A DNA stretch of 64,000 nucleotides, taken from Argyresthia goedartella (taxonomy: Eukaryota > Arthropoda > Insecta > Lepidoptera > Argyresthiidae). The stretch is taken from contig OX463829.1 of the NCBI GenBank assembly GCA_949825045.1, positions 24,584,715 through 24,648,714 of the forward strand. The letters are read 5' to 3'. Within the stretch, counting starts at the first letter, position 1, and each line of letters begins with the position of its first letter. Positions 20,446-32,200 of the stretch are shown here, one piece after another. A program made the position numbers and the translations under genes. The notes below the pieces were generated by a model. That model was given only the letters and a program-made list of their open reading frames with translations, was not told the DNA's origin and did not search any database.

Positions 20446-20980
20446 TTTTGACTCAGCAAAAATTTTGATATGTACAAAAATAAACCATAAAAACACAGCT
20501 TTGCAGAAACAGACATCACCAGGCAAAATCAAATATACCCTCTCTCACATTCATCATCTTCATTCCGGTAAGGGTGGAGTTCACATTCAATGACTACCAC
20601 TCTAAAAGTGTGTTTTCGTAAGGAAATTCAGGCTTACTTAAGGAGTTGTCATCCGCACCTGCGTGAAAAAAAAAATAATAAGTAGAGGTAAAGAGAAAGA
20701 AATTAATCCTAAGGTAGCTTTAGTCGCTTTGCCTTAAGAAAAGATTAAGAACGGCCAGAGCGGTAGAGCTCGAAGCCAGAGATCAGCCACATCGCCAACA
20801 AGATGTGTCTGAAATAAAGATTAAAAAAATAGGTGAAGACTAACCAACGAAAATTCGAGGTCCTAGAGTAAAATGTGTTGAAGAACACTGGATTAAAGGA
20901 AGAAATAAAATATTAAGGTGAAAATGATGGTGATATTTATACATACATACAAAGTAACAGTTAATAGAAGTTAAGAAAAT
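20446..20980 (-). other. Non-coding tail between pol and 3' LTR of the nested gypsy
   Basis: No open frame of note; I see no env-like gene. Confidence 0.5.
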
Positions 20981-23809
20981 TTAAGATTTAATGTCTTTAA
21001 TGTGCCACTTGCCTCTAACTCCGTTAGGGTCTTCTAGAACGTATACCAATGGCGAAAGTTTGGTTACTATTTTACACTTAATGAATTTAGGGGCAAGTTT
21101 AGCATTAAAGTATGTGCCAGCATTGCTTAAAACATGGTTTTTACGCCAAACAGTATTTCCCACATTAAATTCTTTAAAAGTCCGGCGAAGATCATAGCGA
21201 GCGCTATTTTTAGCGTGAGCTATGTGAAGTTTAGTTTGAACTCTGTGAAAGATAGATGAGAGGAGACCAGCATTAGACGCGTAAATATCACGAGGCATAA
21301 ATGTCAATTCCTCGAGATTCTGAGTTGGAGTATAGAAGGAACCACAAGGTATTGTTTCCCTACCAAAGACTAAAAAGTTTGGAGTAAAGCCAGTAGCAAC
21401 GTTTGTAGCGCTGTTCATTGCGAACTGAATCTTAGTAAGATGGTTGTCCCAGGATCTATGATCGTCTCCTACTAAGGATGCTAGAGCTGTAATAATCGTA
21501 CTATTAAATTTCTCTGTAGGATTAACCTGAGGACAATATAAAGCTGTGTGAAAAATACAAGGAACGTTATAAGAATTTAAGAATGAGTGGAATTCTCGCG
21601 ACTGAAATTGAACAGCGTTGTCCATTATTATAGTTTGGGGAATGCCATGAACAAGAAACACTGAATTTTCCAAGACATTAATGATATTAGCTGAAGTAGC
21701 CCGTTTAAGGGGAAAAATCATAGTATATTTAGTAAAATTGCAGTTAATTACCAGAATATACTGATTTCTTCTCCGGGTCATAGGCAATGGACCCATAAGA
21801 TCCAAGGATATAGTTTGAAAAGGTCTGGAGCAAAGTTTAGGTTTACCCATAAGACCATAGGAAGAATGATTAGGGTGTTTGTAGGTTAAGCAGGTTTCAC
21901 ATGTCGAGATTAAATTGGCAATGTCCTTAAACATACCGGGCCAATAGTATTTTAAAGATATTTTCTTGAATGTTTTGAAGATACCAAGGTGGAGTTCTGA
22001 AGGGGAACCATGGCTAACTTCAATAAGTGCATGTCTATCTTGTGGCAGTGGAACTTCTTTCCAAATAAAGTCGTCGTTTAGACAATCGGAAGAATGGATG
22101 CAGCGGTAAAGTTTGTTATCCCTGATAGTGTAGTTGGGATATGCGTCTGGGTTGTTGAAGCGTCCGAGAAAAATCTTGTTGTAGTGTTCAAGTTAACGAT
22201 CAGGTGATTCTTCAATCGTAATAGGATGTACACCTTGAGGTGGAGTTTCTTGTGTATCAGGACGTTCTTTATTCTTATGCCTTGATAAAAAGTCAGGAAC
22301 AACGTTATCCTTTCCTTTTTTATGTTTCAGGACAAAATTAAAACATGATAAGCGTAGAGTCCAGCGAGCAAGTCTTCCAGATGGATTCGATAAGTTCTGA
22401 AACCATTTAAGTGCAGCGTGGTCAGTATATATTGTAAATTCCTTACCATTGTCTAGGTAACATCTCCAATGTTCTAGCGCAGTTATTACAGCTAATCTTT
22501 CTCTTTCAGTAATTGAGTAGTTTTGTTGATTTTTGTTTAGTGCTTTACTCATGTAAGCAATCACGACTTCTTTGTCATCTTGATGTTGAGTAAGCATTGC
22601 TCCTATGCCATAATTTGATGCATCACAATGTACAGAGAAGGGTAGTTCGAAGTTAGGGCAAGCAAGGACAGGAGAAGTTACCAAAGCTTCTTTAAGTTTC
22701 TCGAAAGCAGCTGCAGCCTTGGAATTCCATAAAAATTTAGGAGCGTTCTTCCCGGAACAGGTTAGTTGGTTGAGTGGAGAGGCGATAGTGCTGAAGTTTG
22801 GAATGAATCTTCTAAACCAGCTGCAGGTGCCTATGAATCTTCGTACTTCTTTTCTGCAAGTAGGTACAGGATATTCTAGAATAGCCTTTATTTTATCTGG
22901 ATCAGCACGTAGACCATACTCGTCCACTAGAAAACCAAGGTATTTCACTTCTTTCCTGAAGAACTGACTCTTTTCAAAGTTAATAGTCAGATTAGCATTT
23001 GAAAGTTTTTCCAGAACTTTCATGAGAAGCGATATGTGCTCCTCAAAAGTCTCGCTAATAATAATGATGTCATCCAGATAGCAAAATACCTTGTTCTCAA
23101 ATTCAGGAGTAAATAGCGTATCCATTAATCTTTGTTGAGTTGCAGGTGAGTTAGTGAGACCAAAAGGCATTACTTTGAATCTGAACATACCTCTTCCAGG
23201 AACATAAAATGCTGTCTTATCTCTATCAGCAGTATTCAAGGGAATCTCCCAAAATGCTTTCGCAATGTCGATGCTTGATAAGTGTTTGGCATTTCTCAGG
23301 TTGTCCAAAATTTCGCTTATTAGAGGCAGACTATAAGCATCACTACGTGTAACTGAGTTAAGCTTCCTGCTATCTACGCAGAAACGCCATTCCCCATTCT
23401 TCTTTGGAGTGATGAGGACTGGAGATAACCATGGACTTTCGCATTGTTCAATGACGTACCATCCCAGCATCTTGTCAACTTCATTAATTAAAGCCTTTTG
23501 TTTTTCAGGAGACAGTCTGTAACATCTTTGTTTGATCGGAAGAGAATCACCAGTGTCAATCTTGTGGGTGATTAAGTGTGTGTTTCCCAGAACACCTTTT
23601 TCTTCAATAGAGATTGTCTTGAAGCGTTGGATGATGTCATTAGCGATGTTCTTTTGATTAGGAGTTAAATGCTCATAAGGTAAAACTTTAATATCTTTAG
23701 TGTCGATAGCCAAGCATTTAGGATCTGTAAAGTTAAGAGAAGTTAAAAGACTAGGTAGAAGATTAAATTTTCTCCAAAAGTCGATACCTAGTATTAGAGA
23801 AGGGAACAT
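20981..23809 (-). pseudogene. pol: Pol of the nested gypsy (RT, RNase H, integrase) with one nonsense codon
   Basis: The frame starts within the last protease residues (SLILGIDFWRKF). RT follows with WLSPVLITPKKNGEWRF, VMPFGLTNSPATQQRLMD and the catalytic FCYLDDIIII. RNase H has SVHCDASNYGIGAM and TDHAALKWF. A TAA at 22193-22195 interrupts after ESPDR; the same frame then stays open to 20981. It carries the integrase zinc region (HGSPSELHLG, CETC) and DDE residues (SLDLMGP, IIMDNAVQF, PTEKFN). All catalytic residues are present, so one substitution separates it from an open RT-integrase frame. The N-terminal gag/protease part is deleted. The ATG at 23807-23809 lies at the junction with LTR-derived sequence and is probably not the native start. 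Confidence 0.85.
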
Positions 23810-24326
23810 TTCTGAAATTCTGGAGTCTCACGTCAGCTTCTGAACTGGAAGTACCACCTAAGGCCTTATCTCGGGGTCGCACTACCCCGGGATCCTGCAA
23901 GCCGTTCCCTCAAAAACGATCCTTCAAACAATACTTTCTACAACGGGATCCAGCGAGCCGTAGCTACAAGTACGCCGCTACTGTTCCTACAACGACGATT
24001 TCTATAACGGGATCCAGCGAGCCGTAGCTACAAGTACGCCGCTACCGTTCCTACAACGACGATTTCAACAACATCTACAACCACAAATACACCTGCATCC
24101 TGGTCATCGCCCCACCGGTCTATTTCTCTCCGTGTTCTTCGCTTCCTTCTTTCTATCCAGACATCTGTATTTTATAAAACCTGTCTCATCTCATTCATCC
24201 TCATCTTCCTTTCATTTTTTAAATTACTTCACTGTAAATAACCAATAAACTGTCACTCTAAATTTTATCCTGGTTGTTGTTTTCTGTTAGGTTCTGTTAG
24301 GATCGTATCTTCACACGAAATTTTTT
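23810..24326 (+). repeat. Inverted partial LTR inside the nested gypsy
   Basis: Reverse complement of 19310-~19893: both carry the sequence around tgacgtgagactccagaa, the 64-bp units and the terminal atcgtatcttcacacg. The terminal LTR bases are gacaca-like in the full LTR but read cacgaaattttttt here, so the LTR end is joined to an internal LTR site. The other junction shares cagaaatgttcc with pol. Confidence 0.82.
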
Positions 24327-25017
24327 TGAAGGCTCGCAGGATCCCGTTGTAGAAAGGATTGTTTGAAGGATCGTTTTTGAAGAAACGGCTTGCAGGATCC
24401 CGGGGTAGTGCGACCCCGGGATAAGGCCTTAGGTGGTACTTCCAGTTCAGAAGCTGACGTGAGACTCCAGAATTTCAGAAATGTTCCGCTTTTATACCCT
24501 TTTTGGAGAGTTCTAAAAATTATTTAAATTAAACGTAATTTTTATGAGTGGCCAAGAGAGAAAGAGTATTTTTGTAAAAGTATTAAAGCAAACATATCAG
24601 ACCGCTAACGAGTTTGAATGGGCATTGCCATGACAACCAGATAAACAAAGACGTTAACAAACGTCAAAGTTTAGTTTCAGGCTCGTAATACGATAAACAA
24701 CAATAAAAGTATGAAGTAAATTACATAACAGCGAAAGAAAAAAAGGTAGCGTACCAGCGCGCACGAAGCCCGAGATTGCAGAGTTTCGGAGAAAGCCAAA
24801 AACAAGGTCACTAAAGGTAAACCCCTTCCCTATCGATTTACAAGAGCTGATAGTATGAAAATACAAAGCAAAAATGATTTGTTATTGTATTCTTATGGTT
24901 TAAAACGTTACAGGGTCCTATGGAAATAAAGGTGATGACAAATAATAAGCTGCACAGCTCAGCAAGCATCAAGCAGCAGCAGCAAGGAAAAGGACATGTA
25001 AGTAGCATAACACTACA
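24327..25017 (-). repeat. 5' LTR head of the nested gypsy (truncated)
   Basis: Direct counterpart of ~19730-20422, ending at 25017 with ...taacactaca. A few substitutions separate the two (for example acgtcaaaaaacctc against acgttaacaaacgtc). Confidence 0.82.
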
Positions 25018-25021
25018 GCCC

Positions 25022-27690
25022 TTGATCTCGGGCTTCGAAGAACTTTTAAATGGAACTTCGTGACCGCCGATGTCAATACCTCTATCATTGGAGCAGATTT
25101 TCTGGAGCATCATGATTTATGGGTTGATTTACGCAGAAAAAGGTTGATTGACAACACTACCAAACTATCATCCAGAGGTAGAACCATAATAGCAAACCAA
25201 GCCACTTTAAGTACCATTGATGGGAGTCTTGTTATCGCAGACTTACTTCGGAGATATCAGCGCATCACCGTACCCACATCTTTGAAGATTAGTCCCAAGC
25301 ACAACGTTCAACATTTCATAGAGACGCAAGGCCCTCCGGTCGCTTGTAGAGCCAGGCCTCTCCCTCCAGAAAGGTACAGGACGGCTCAAAAGGATTTCCA
25401 GGACATGATGGATATGGGAATATGTCGACCGTCAAACAGTTCATGGGCCAGTCCTTTGCATATGGTGAAGAAGAAAAATGGTGAATGGAGACCATGTGGA
25501 GATTATAGAGCCCTGAACAATATAACAGTCCCTGACCGGTATCCACTCCCACGGTTACTAGATTTCACTTACATTCTCGAGGGGAAACGCATTTTTAGCA
25601 AAATCGATATCCGGAAAGCATATCATTGCATACCAATGGCTCCAGAAGATATTTCCAAAACAGCCATCATCACCCCCTTCGGTCTTTTCGAATTTCCGAG
25701 AATGACATTTGGACTTCGGAACGCCGGTCAGACTTTTCAACGATTTATGGACTCAATATTCAGACATCAAATATCTTCACAACGCGGCGGAGCATCTTAT
25801 CAAGAGCCAAAGGATGAAAACATATCAGAATTCACATTTTGTTTCGTCGACGACATCCTTTGTGCATCAGAAAATGAAGAGCAGTATTGCAAACATTTGG
25901 AGATAATTTTCAAGAAATTAGATGAACATGGTCTTACAATGAATCTGGAAAAATGCGAATTCATGAAGAAGGAAATAGATTTTTTGGAGTATCATGTATT
26001 CTGTAACGGGATTTCCCCCACTCAAGAAAAACTTGAGGCTATAACCAACTTTCCTAAACCAGAAAAGGTGAACATGTTGCGAAGATTTTTGGGTATGGTT
26101 AATTTCTATAGAAGCAGCATCCCAAAAACGGCATCTACGTATGATCGAGAGCTTTTGGGTATCTACCTAGCTGTGAAGCATTTCCAAAGACTCGTGATAG
26201 GACGAGATTTTACTATCTACACAGACCATAAACCAATCACTTTCGCATTTTCCAAAAAACCAAATATTGATGACCCACCTCGGAGAATTCGTCAACTAGA
26301 CTACATATCACAGTATAGCACAGACATAAGGCATATTAGCGGATCAGACAACGTGGTTGCAGATGCCTTATCAAGGGTGATCGAGGAGATAATCACTCCT
26401 TCAGAAATTGACTTCGAGGAAATGGTCGAATTTCAACGCACGGATGCAAATCTTAAAGAGCTTTTCAAGAAATCAAATCTGACATTATCCAAGTTTAGTG
26501 TGCCCGGCAGTAATTCCCAGCTATATTGCGATACATCAACCGGGCAACCGATACCGTATGTTCCTGCAGTATTTCGGAAGAAATTTTTCGACGCGATTCA
26601 TGGTTTGAGTCATCCAGGAAAACGAACCACACGAAAAATGATTTCAAAAAGATTTGTTTGGGATAACATGAACAAGGAAATAAACGAGTGGTGTAAAACA
26701 TGCCTATCATGCCAGAAATGCAAGGTTACTAGGCACACTATTTCACCTATCGGCACATTCATGCCCGCTCAGCGTTTTGAGCACGTGCATATAGATATCG
26801 TCGGCCCCCTACCTACAAGCCAAGGTTACAGATTTCTGCTGACTATGATTGACCGTTGCTCTTCTTGGCCTGAGGCATTTCCCTTGAATGAGATTACTGC
26901 GGAAAAAGTCGCTTCATGTTTATTCCAAGGGTGGATCTGCAGATTTGGCCCCCCCTCCGGCTTTCCTCGGACCGTGGAAAACAGTTCGAATCTGAGCTTA
27001 TTAAATCCTTGGCGAGGTTAATGGGAACGGAAAAATTACGAACAACAGCCTACCACCCGCAATCCAATGGAATGGTGGAAAGATGGCATCGTTCGCTGAA
27101 GGCGTCTCTCATGGCAAGGAACAGTAAGGAAAATTGGGTAAAAGAATTACCAATCGTCCTTCTTGGCCTACGTCCTTCTTGGGTTGTTTACGAGACGACA
27201 CGGGTTTGAGCGCCGTGGAAATGGTTTATGGAGAATCAATAAGGCTTCCCGGGGAATTCTTTGGTGATTCTGGCTTGCGATCAACGTATCACGACTACGT
27301 GCAAGATTTGAAACAACGAATATCAAAAAACTGCTCCGTTCCGAGGAGAGAGAATCACCAAAACAAGTATTTCGTCCACCCCGAGTTAAGCTCCTGCTCT
27401 CACGTTTTCATCAAGAGAGAAGGTGTCGCCAAAGGTCTGATTCCTCCTTATGAAGGGCCTTACGAAGTTCTACGACGAACGGCAAAATATTTCGTCATCA
27501 ACAAGAACAACACCGTCGACACATTTTCGATTGATAGATTAAAGCCAACTTTCCTACCAGCAGATCAGCCGAGTTCCATCACGTTCCCGCAACCAACGAG
27601 CAAAGCGGAAGACTCAGTTGTCGAGTCAGCACGACCAACAACGTCCAAGTTTGGTCGAAAGTACAAACAAACGTTGAGATTCCAACTTTG
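25022..27690 (+). pseudogene. pol: Pol of the CsRn1-like element (protease end, RT, RNase H, integrase), broken
   Basis: Protease tail, then [50 protein letters not shown], and the catalytic [13 protein letters not shown] at about 25840 (FVDD instead of YxDD). Roughly 16 extra residues ([14 protein letters not shown] region) precede it. After [14 protein letters not shown] the frame jumps to [17 protein letters not shown]. About 90-100 residues usual for gypsy RT-RNase H are missing, in frame (junction near 26131). Integrase follows ([46 protein letters not shown]). It crosses a frameshift in a C-run near 26950 and a second near 27165-27185, where cgtccttcttgg is repeated. Reading ends at 27689-27691. 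Confidence 0.85.
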
Positions 27691-27784
27691 ATGACGGCAC
27701 TCGTTTTGTATAAATAGCGAATTGGTAAATCATAGAGTATCATTCGCTATTCAGTAAACCAGCAGGAAACGCAACGAAACCACC

Positions 27785-28029
27785 ATGGGCGGATATAACT
27801 CCAAGGAACAACTAACCATGACCCAAAATAACGGGATACAAGACGCCACCAAATTGACGGAAAATATCGCCGAGCGGAGGTGATAAAAGAGTTCAACGGT
27901 CATCGGATTCTTGCGACGCTCGGGATCCTCACCATACTAGCGGCCATCGTGTTCTTCATGGTGGCGAACCGTTTTTTTAACGGAAGAGTTGGCGCCGCAC
28001 TCCGGAAGAGGGGGATTACCTCAGCCTAG
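27785..28029 (+). pseudogene. Small accessory ORF with myristoylation-type start and membrane segment
   Basis: ATG at 27785 gives MGGYNSKEQL and stops after 32 codons (TGA 27881-27883). In the next forward frame, from about 27882, a hydrophobic stretch ILATLGILTILAAIVFFMV is followed by basic residues and a stop at 28027-28029. Gly2 with Ser6 matches the N-myristoylation consensus, and the hydrophobic run is long enough to span a membrane. The two halves look like one former reading frame split by a single-base shift. It lies between pol and the 3' LTR, where env sits in other elements, but it is far too small to be env. Function unknown. Confidence 0.5.
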
Positions 28030-28126
28030 CTAGTCGCAATGTATAGTATTATTTAATTTAAATGTTTTCGTGCTTTGTTTTTTTACTTTTCCATTTATCG
28101 TAATTTACTTAATATTGCCTTTTTGT

Positions 28127-28141
28127 AAGGGGGGGAGTATC
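28127..28141 (+). promoter_or_regulatory. Polypurine tract of the CsRn1-like element
   Basis: aagggggggagtatc immediately precedes the 3' LTR start tgtgcc. Confidence 0.75.
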
Positions 28142-28365
28142 TGTGCCAGCCATCCCTTATCATCACGGACTAAAGTATCGTCGAGATAAGTTATTGGCTG
28201 ACACAGAAAATCGACATCACGTACCGGTTTTGGTACGTGATGATTATCGAGGACGATTTATATAATAATATAAGAAGAGTTATTTGTTAAATAAAACTAG
28301 ACTGTAACTGAGCATATTCCAAGCCTTTTATTCCGTCTCCCGTAGGTTGCCACAACGTTGGCAAA
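28142..28365 (+). repeat. 3' LTR of the CsRn1-like element
   Basis: Same sequence as 18031-18254; I found no difference by eye. See the 5' LTR for the ambiguous edge. Confidence 0.85.
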
Positions 28366-28690
28366 CACTTCTAACATGAGGTAGTGGGATTTTCTTTGTT
28401 CTATCGTTTCTAAAGACTAGTAGGGGGACCACAAGTTGATGATATCTTCTGAGACATTGGTATACAAACAATTTTCTGACACTGAGTATAGATGCTATTT
28501 TGTAGACTACATTTGTTTCGTATCTGCGGGGCAGAAAGAACATCTCTTTAAGAACGGCGCGGTGTGCTCGTTCAAGCTCAAGCATGTGTGTCTTGCAAGC
28601 CCCACCCCAAGAGATAATCCCATACCTTAATCTTAGACTAACTTAATATACATTGGCATAGGGCATTGAAGGTCTGTAGTAGAAGCTGTG
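28366..28690 (-). pseudogene. LINE RT C-terminal fragment, proximal part
   Basis: Minus translation gives YGIISWGGA, then LELERAHRAVLKEMFFLPRR, SILSVRKLFVYQCLRRYH and RNDRTKKIPLPHVRS. This is the region after the catalytic core in jockey/CR1-like reverse transcriptases. The 5' side decays near 28700 beside an (AT)n tract. The fragment continues at 17950-18030 across the LTR element. Confidence 0.6.
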
Positions 28691-28715
28691 TATCTGCAAT
28701 ATATATATATATATA

Positions 28716-28917
28716 TGTGGATAATAGTTTAACGTGTTTAAGTTTTTTTTGTCGTTATTAAATAACGTTACTTAGTTTCTTACTAGCAACACTGTTGGAA
28801 GGTGACAGATAGACGTCAGACAGAGACAGATAAGTGTTAACCACGATGGTTCCTTTGTTAATTAAAATTAAAGTTTTTACGAGTTAATCACGACCATTTC
28901 AATACGCACATCCCACA
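28716..28917 (+). repeat. 5' LTR of the intact gypsy
   Basis: tgtggataat...catcccaca, 202 bp, TG/CA ends, no difference seen from 33076-33277. Confidence 0.93.
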
Positions 28918-28923
28918 ACTTTT

Positions 28924-28941
28924 TGGGGGCTCGTCCGGGAT
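28924..28941 (+). promoter_or_regulatory. Primer-binding site matching tRNA-Pro
   Basis: tgggggctcgtccgggat, 6 bases after the LTR, equals the 18-base tRNA-Pro site known from murine leukaemia virus. Confidence 0.85.
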
Positions 28942-29205
28942 AGCGATACATATTGGAATGTAGTGAATCAAGACGACGGAAGCCGATTTATCAAGACGTG
29001 AAATACGACGAAAGGCAAGTCATCTACGGCGTCAGCACTGCTTTACCGACGCGCATATTCGCATGACGTTCGCACGCGTCCGCCATGATGCCGCTACGCA
29101 AGACTGTTTTACCGACTCATGGATAGTGCTTGCAAAAGAAAAACCGTTATCGTTATAAATGACTAGAGATGCGATTTTAGAAAATCGTTGCGAATATTGT
29201 TTTGA
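28942..29205 (+). other. Leader of the intact gypsy
   Basis: Untranslated leader between primer site and gag-pol. Several short upstream ATGs (for example 29063 and 29084) precede the main frame. No structure called. Confidence 0.5.
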
Positions 29206-32200
29206 ATGCGTGCAAGAACTTCAAGAGGAACCTTTTGCTGTCCGAAACGACGACATTCTTTGAAGACTAAGATGCCACCTAAGAAGAAAGATGCAAATGA
29301 AGAAGAAGAGATTGAAGATGTTGAAGTTCACATATCGTTTCGAGACTTGGAGAAGTCGATGAATATTTTTACCGGAGATGACACGTACCCTATAACTGAA
29401 TTTTTGGAAGAATTTGAAGACGTTGCAGAATTAATGAAATGGACAAGTGTCAAAAAGTTAGTTTACGCAAAAAGATTACTGGGAGGTACCGCCAAGTTAT
29501 TTTTGAGATCCATTGGAAGAGTCAAGGACTACACTAATTTAAAGAAGGCTCTCAAAGAAGAATTTGGTCCGAAATTGAATAGCGCCATGATTCATAAGAA
29601 ATTGACAGCACGAAAAATGAAGAATGATGAAACATACCAACAGTACTTTTTGGTGATGAAAGAAATAGCTTTACACGGAAAAGTTGAAGACGCAGCACTG
29701 ATGGAATACGTTATCGATGGAATCAGAGACCTGGAGACGAACAAGACAATACTTTACGGCGCTACAGACATCAAAGACTTCAGAAAAAAATTGGATGTCT
29801 ATAGTGAGTTTAGGAAGAAAGTGCAAACAAAACCAACTCCTTCGACGTCGCACCACGGTAACCGAAAACCAACTAATCCTGAAATGCCAAAGAAGAGGTG
29901 CTTCAACTGTGGTGAAATGGATCATCAATCGTCTGCATGCTCCAAAGGTATCAAGTGTTTCAAATGTAACGAATTTGGGCACAAATCACCTGACTGCCCC
30001 AATAAAACGAAGAAGACGCTGAATATTCTGAAAGAAGAGAAGGAAGAAGTACCATATAAGAAAGTGAAGATAGAAGGAACAGAAATACTTACACTGTTTG
30101 ATACCGGAAGTGACGCTAACCTGATGACTAAGACTGAATTTGGAAAAATAAAAGACGACGTAAAGATGTACAAAGACTCAAAGATTCGCTTGACTGGCAT
30201 AGCTGGAAAAGAAATATTTACTGATGGAGTTTTCACTGCCAAAGTTCAGATTGATGATTACTACTCGGATGTAACGTTTCACATTGTAGATGACGACACC
30301 ATTCCAGTTGACACAATAATTGGAAACCCCATCTTGAAGGAATTTGAAGTGAAATTTACTAAAGACGGAATATTTATGGAGAAGATACAACACCTGACGC
30401 TACTTATAGAGGAAGACGATAAGACAGAAGAATACGACGTAGAAAATTCTCAATATACAGCAGAAATAAAAAAGATGATAGACGACTACAAACCTACTGA
30501 TGAAACAAAGAAGAGTAATGTAGAATTGAGAATTATACTTACTGACGAAGCACCGATTTACCAAAGTCCAAGACGTTTATCTCCATTGGAAGCAGATGTT
30601 CTTAATAAACAGATTGAAGACTGGCTGAAAACAGGAATAATCAAACCTAGCAAATCTGATTTTGCGTGTCCGACTGTCTTAGCACATAAGAAAGATGGTA
30701 ATTACAGAGTTTGTATTGACTACCGCCGCATAAACAAGAAGATAATTAAAGAAAGATTCCCGCTGCCACTGATCGAAGACCAAATCGATAAGCTGAAAGA
30801 GGCACAGATTTTTACATCACTTGACTTGAAAAACGGATTTTTACACGTTGATGTCAACAAAGATAGTCAGAAGTACACATCCTTTGTAACGCCAAAAGCT
30901 CAATTTGAATTTATAAAGATGCCCTTCGGATTGTGTACTGCACCGTCCGTCTTTCAACGATTTATCAATGATATTTTCCACGATTATATCAACGATGGTA
31001 CCGTTTTAGCCTACCTTGACGATCTGATTATACCAGCAAGAACAGAAGAAGAAGCACTGACTAAGTTAAAGGAAATAATGAAAAGAGCTGAAGAATTTGG
31101 ACTACAATTTAACTGGAAGAAATGTCATTTCTTTAAAAAAGAGATAGAGTATCTTGGTTACATTGTAAAAGACAATAAAGTTCGTCCATCTAAAGAGAAG
31201 ATCAAAGCGGTCTCCAATTTCAAGAAGCCCAACAACATTAAATCCATGCAATCATTCCTTGGATTGACCGGCTACTTTAGAAAGTTTATTCGAAATTACT
31301 CGTTGATCGCTAAACCAATGACTGACATGTTGAAGAAAGACGCTGTTTTTAACTTTGACGAAAGATGTGAAGAAGCTTTTCTGAAATTGAAAGAGATACT
31401 TACCAGCTCACCTGTTTTACGGATTTACAACCCTGATATGGAAACAGAAGTCCATACTGACGCAAGTGCAGATGGGTATGGAGCTGTTCTACTGCAACGA
31501 TGCCCGAAAGATAATCAACTGCACCCTGTGCATTATATGAGCAAGAAGACGACGCCATCAGAAAGAAAATACCACAGCTATTATTTGGAGATATTAGCAA
31601 TTGTCGAAGCGATAAAGAAGTTTCGTGTTTACTTACAAGGAATACACTTCAAAATTATTACAGATTGTTCTGCACTAACGATGACTCTGCAGAAGAAAGA
31701 TTTACCACCGAGAGTTGCCAGATGGGCGCTGCTTCTGGAAGAATATGATTATAAAATTGAACACCGCCCAGGAACTAGCATGAAACATGCCGACGCTTTA
31801 AGCCGTTACCCTGTTTGGATACTTACTGAGACTACGGCACGCCTAAAGAGGGCCCAAGATGGAGATGAGAACATTCAATTAATTAAACGAATATTACTGA
31901 AAGAACCCTATCAGAATTACGTTTTACAAAATGATATACTTTACAAAGAAAAAAATGGAAATAAAATGATTGTTGTTCCAAAGAAAATGCAGACTGAAAT
32001 TATTAGAAAGAATCACGAAAGAGGACATTTTGGAATAGTAAAAACTGAAGAGTTGATCAACAGAGAATATTTTATTGAGAATTTACAGACTAAAATTAAA
32101 AAAGTAATAGACAACTGTGTTGAATGCATACTTGTGTCACACAAAAGAGGCAAAAAAGAAGGACTGCTAAACCCGATTCCCAAAGGAGATGTACCTTTAG

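Larger units (their letters stand above)
19310..25017 (-). mobile_element. Nested Ty3/gypsy element with rearranged 5' end
   Basis: Bounded by tgtcgtg and cactaca (TG...CA on the minus strand) and by gccc duplications. Minus-strand order: LTR head (25017 to ~24330), an inverted LTR tail (~24320 to ~23822), then pol (23809-20981), a polypurine tract, and the full 3' LTR (20422-19310). Gag, the primer-binding site and most of protease are absent. The structure fits self-integration or template switching before insertion. Confidence 0.82.
18031..28365 (+). mobile_element. CsRn1-like Ty3/gypsy LTR retrotransposon, interrupted and defective
   Basis: Two direct LTRs of about 222 bp bound gag, protease, RT, integrase and a small third ORF. 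The Gag CHCC box and RT/IN style fit the CsRn1 group. I see no base differences between the two LTRs, implying a recent insertion. The body is nevertheless broken: another gypsy element sits in the protease (19310-25017), an in-frame deletion removes the RT-RNase H connection, and integrase has two frameshifts. The element lies in a LINE fossil. Confidence 0.85.

Noticed and set aside
25316..26710. Minus-strand frames opposite the CsRn1-like pol
   Set aside because: Antisense shadows.
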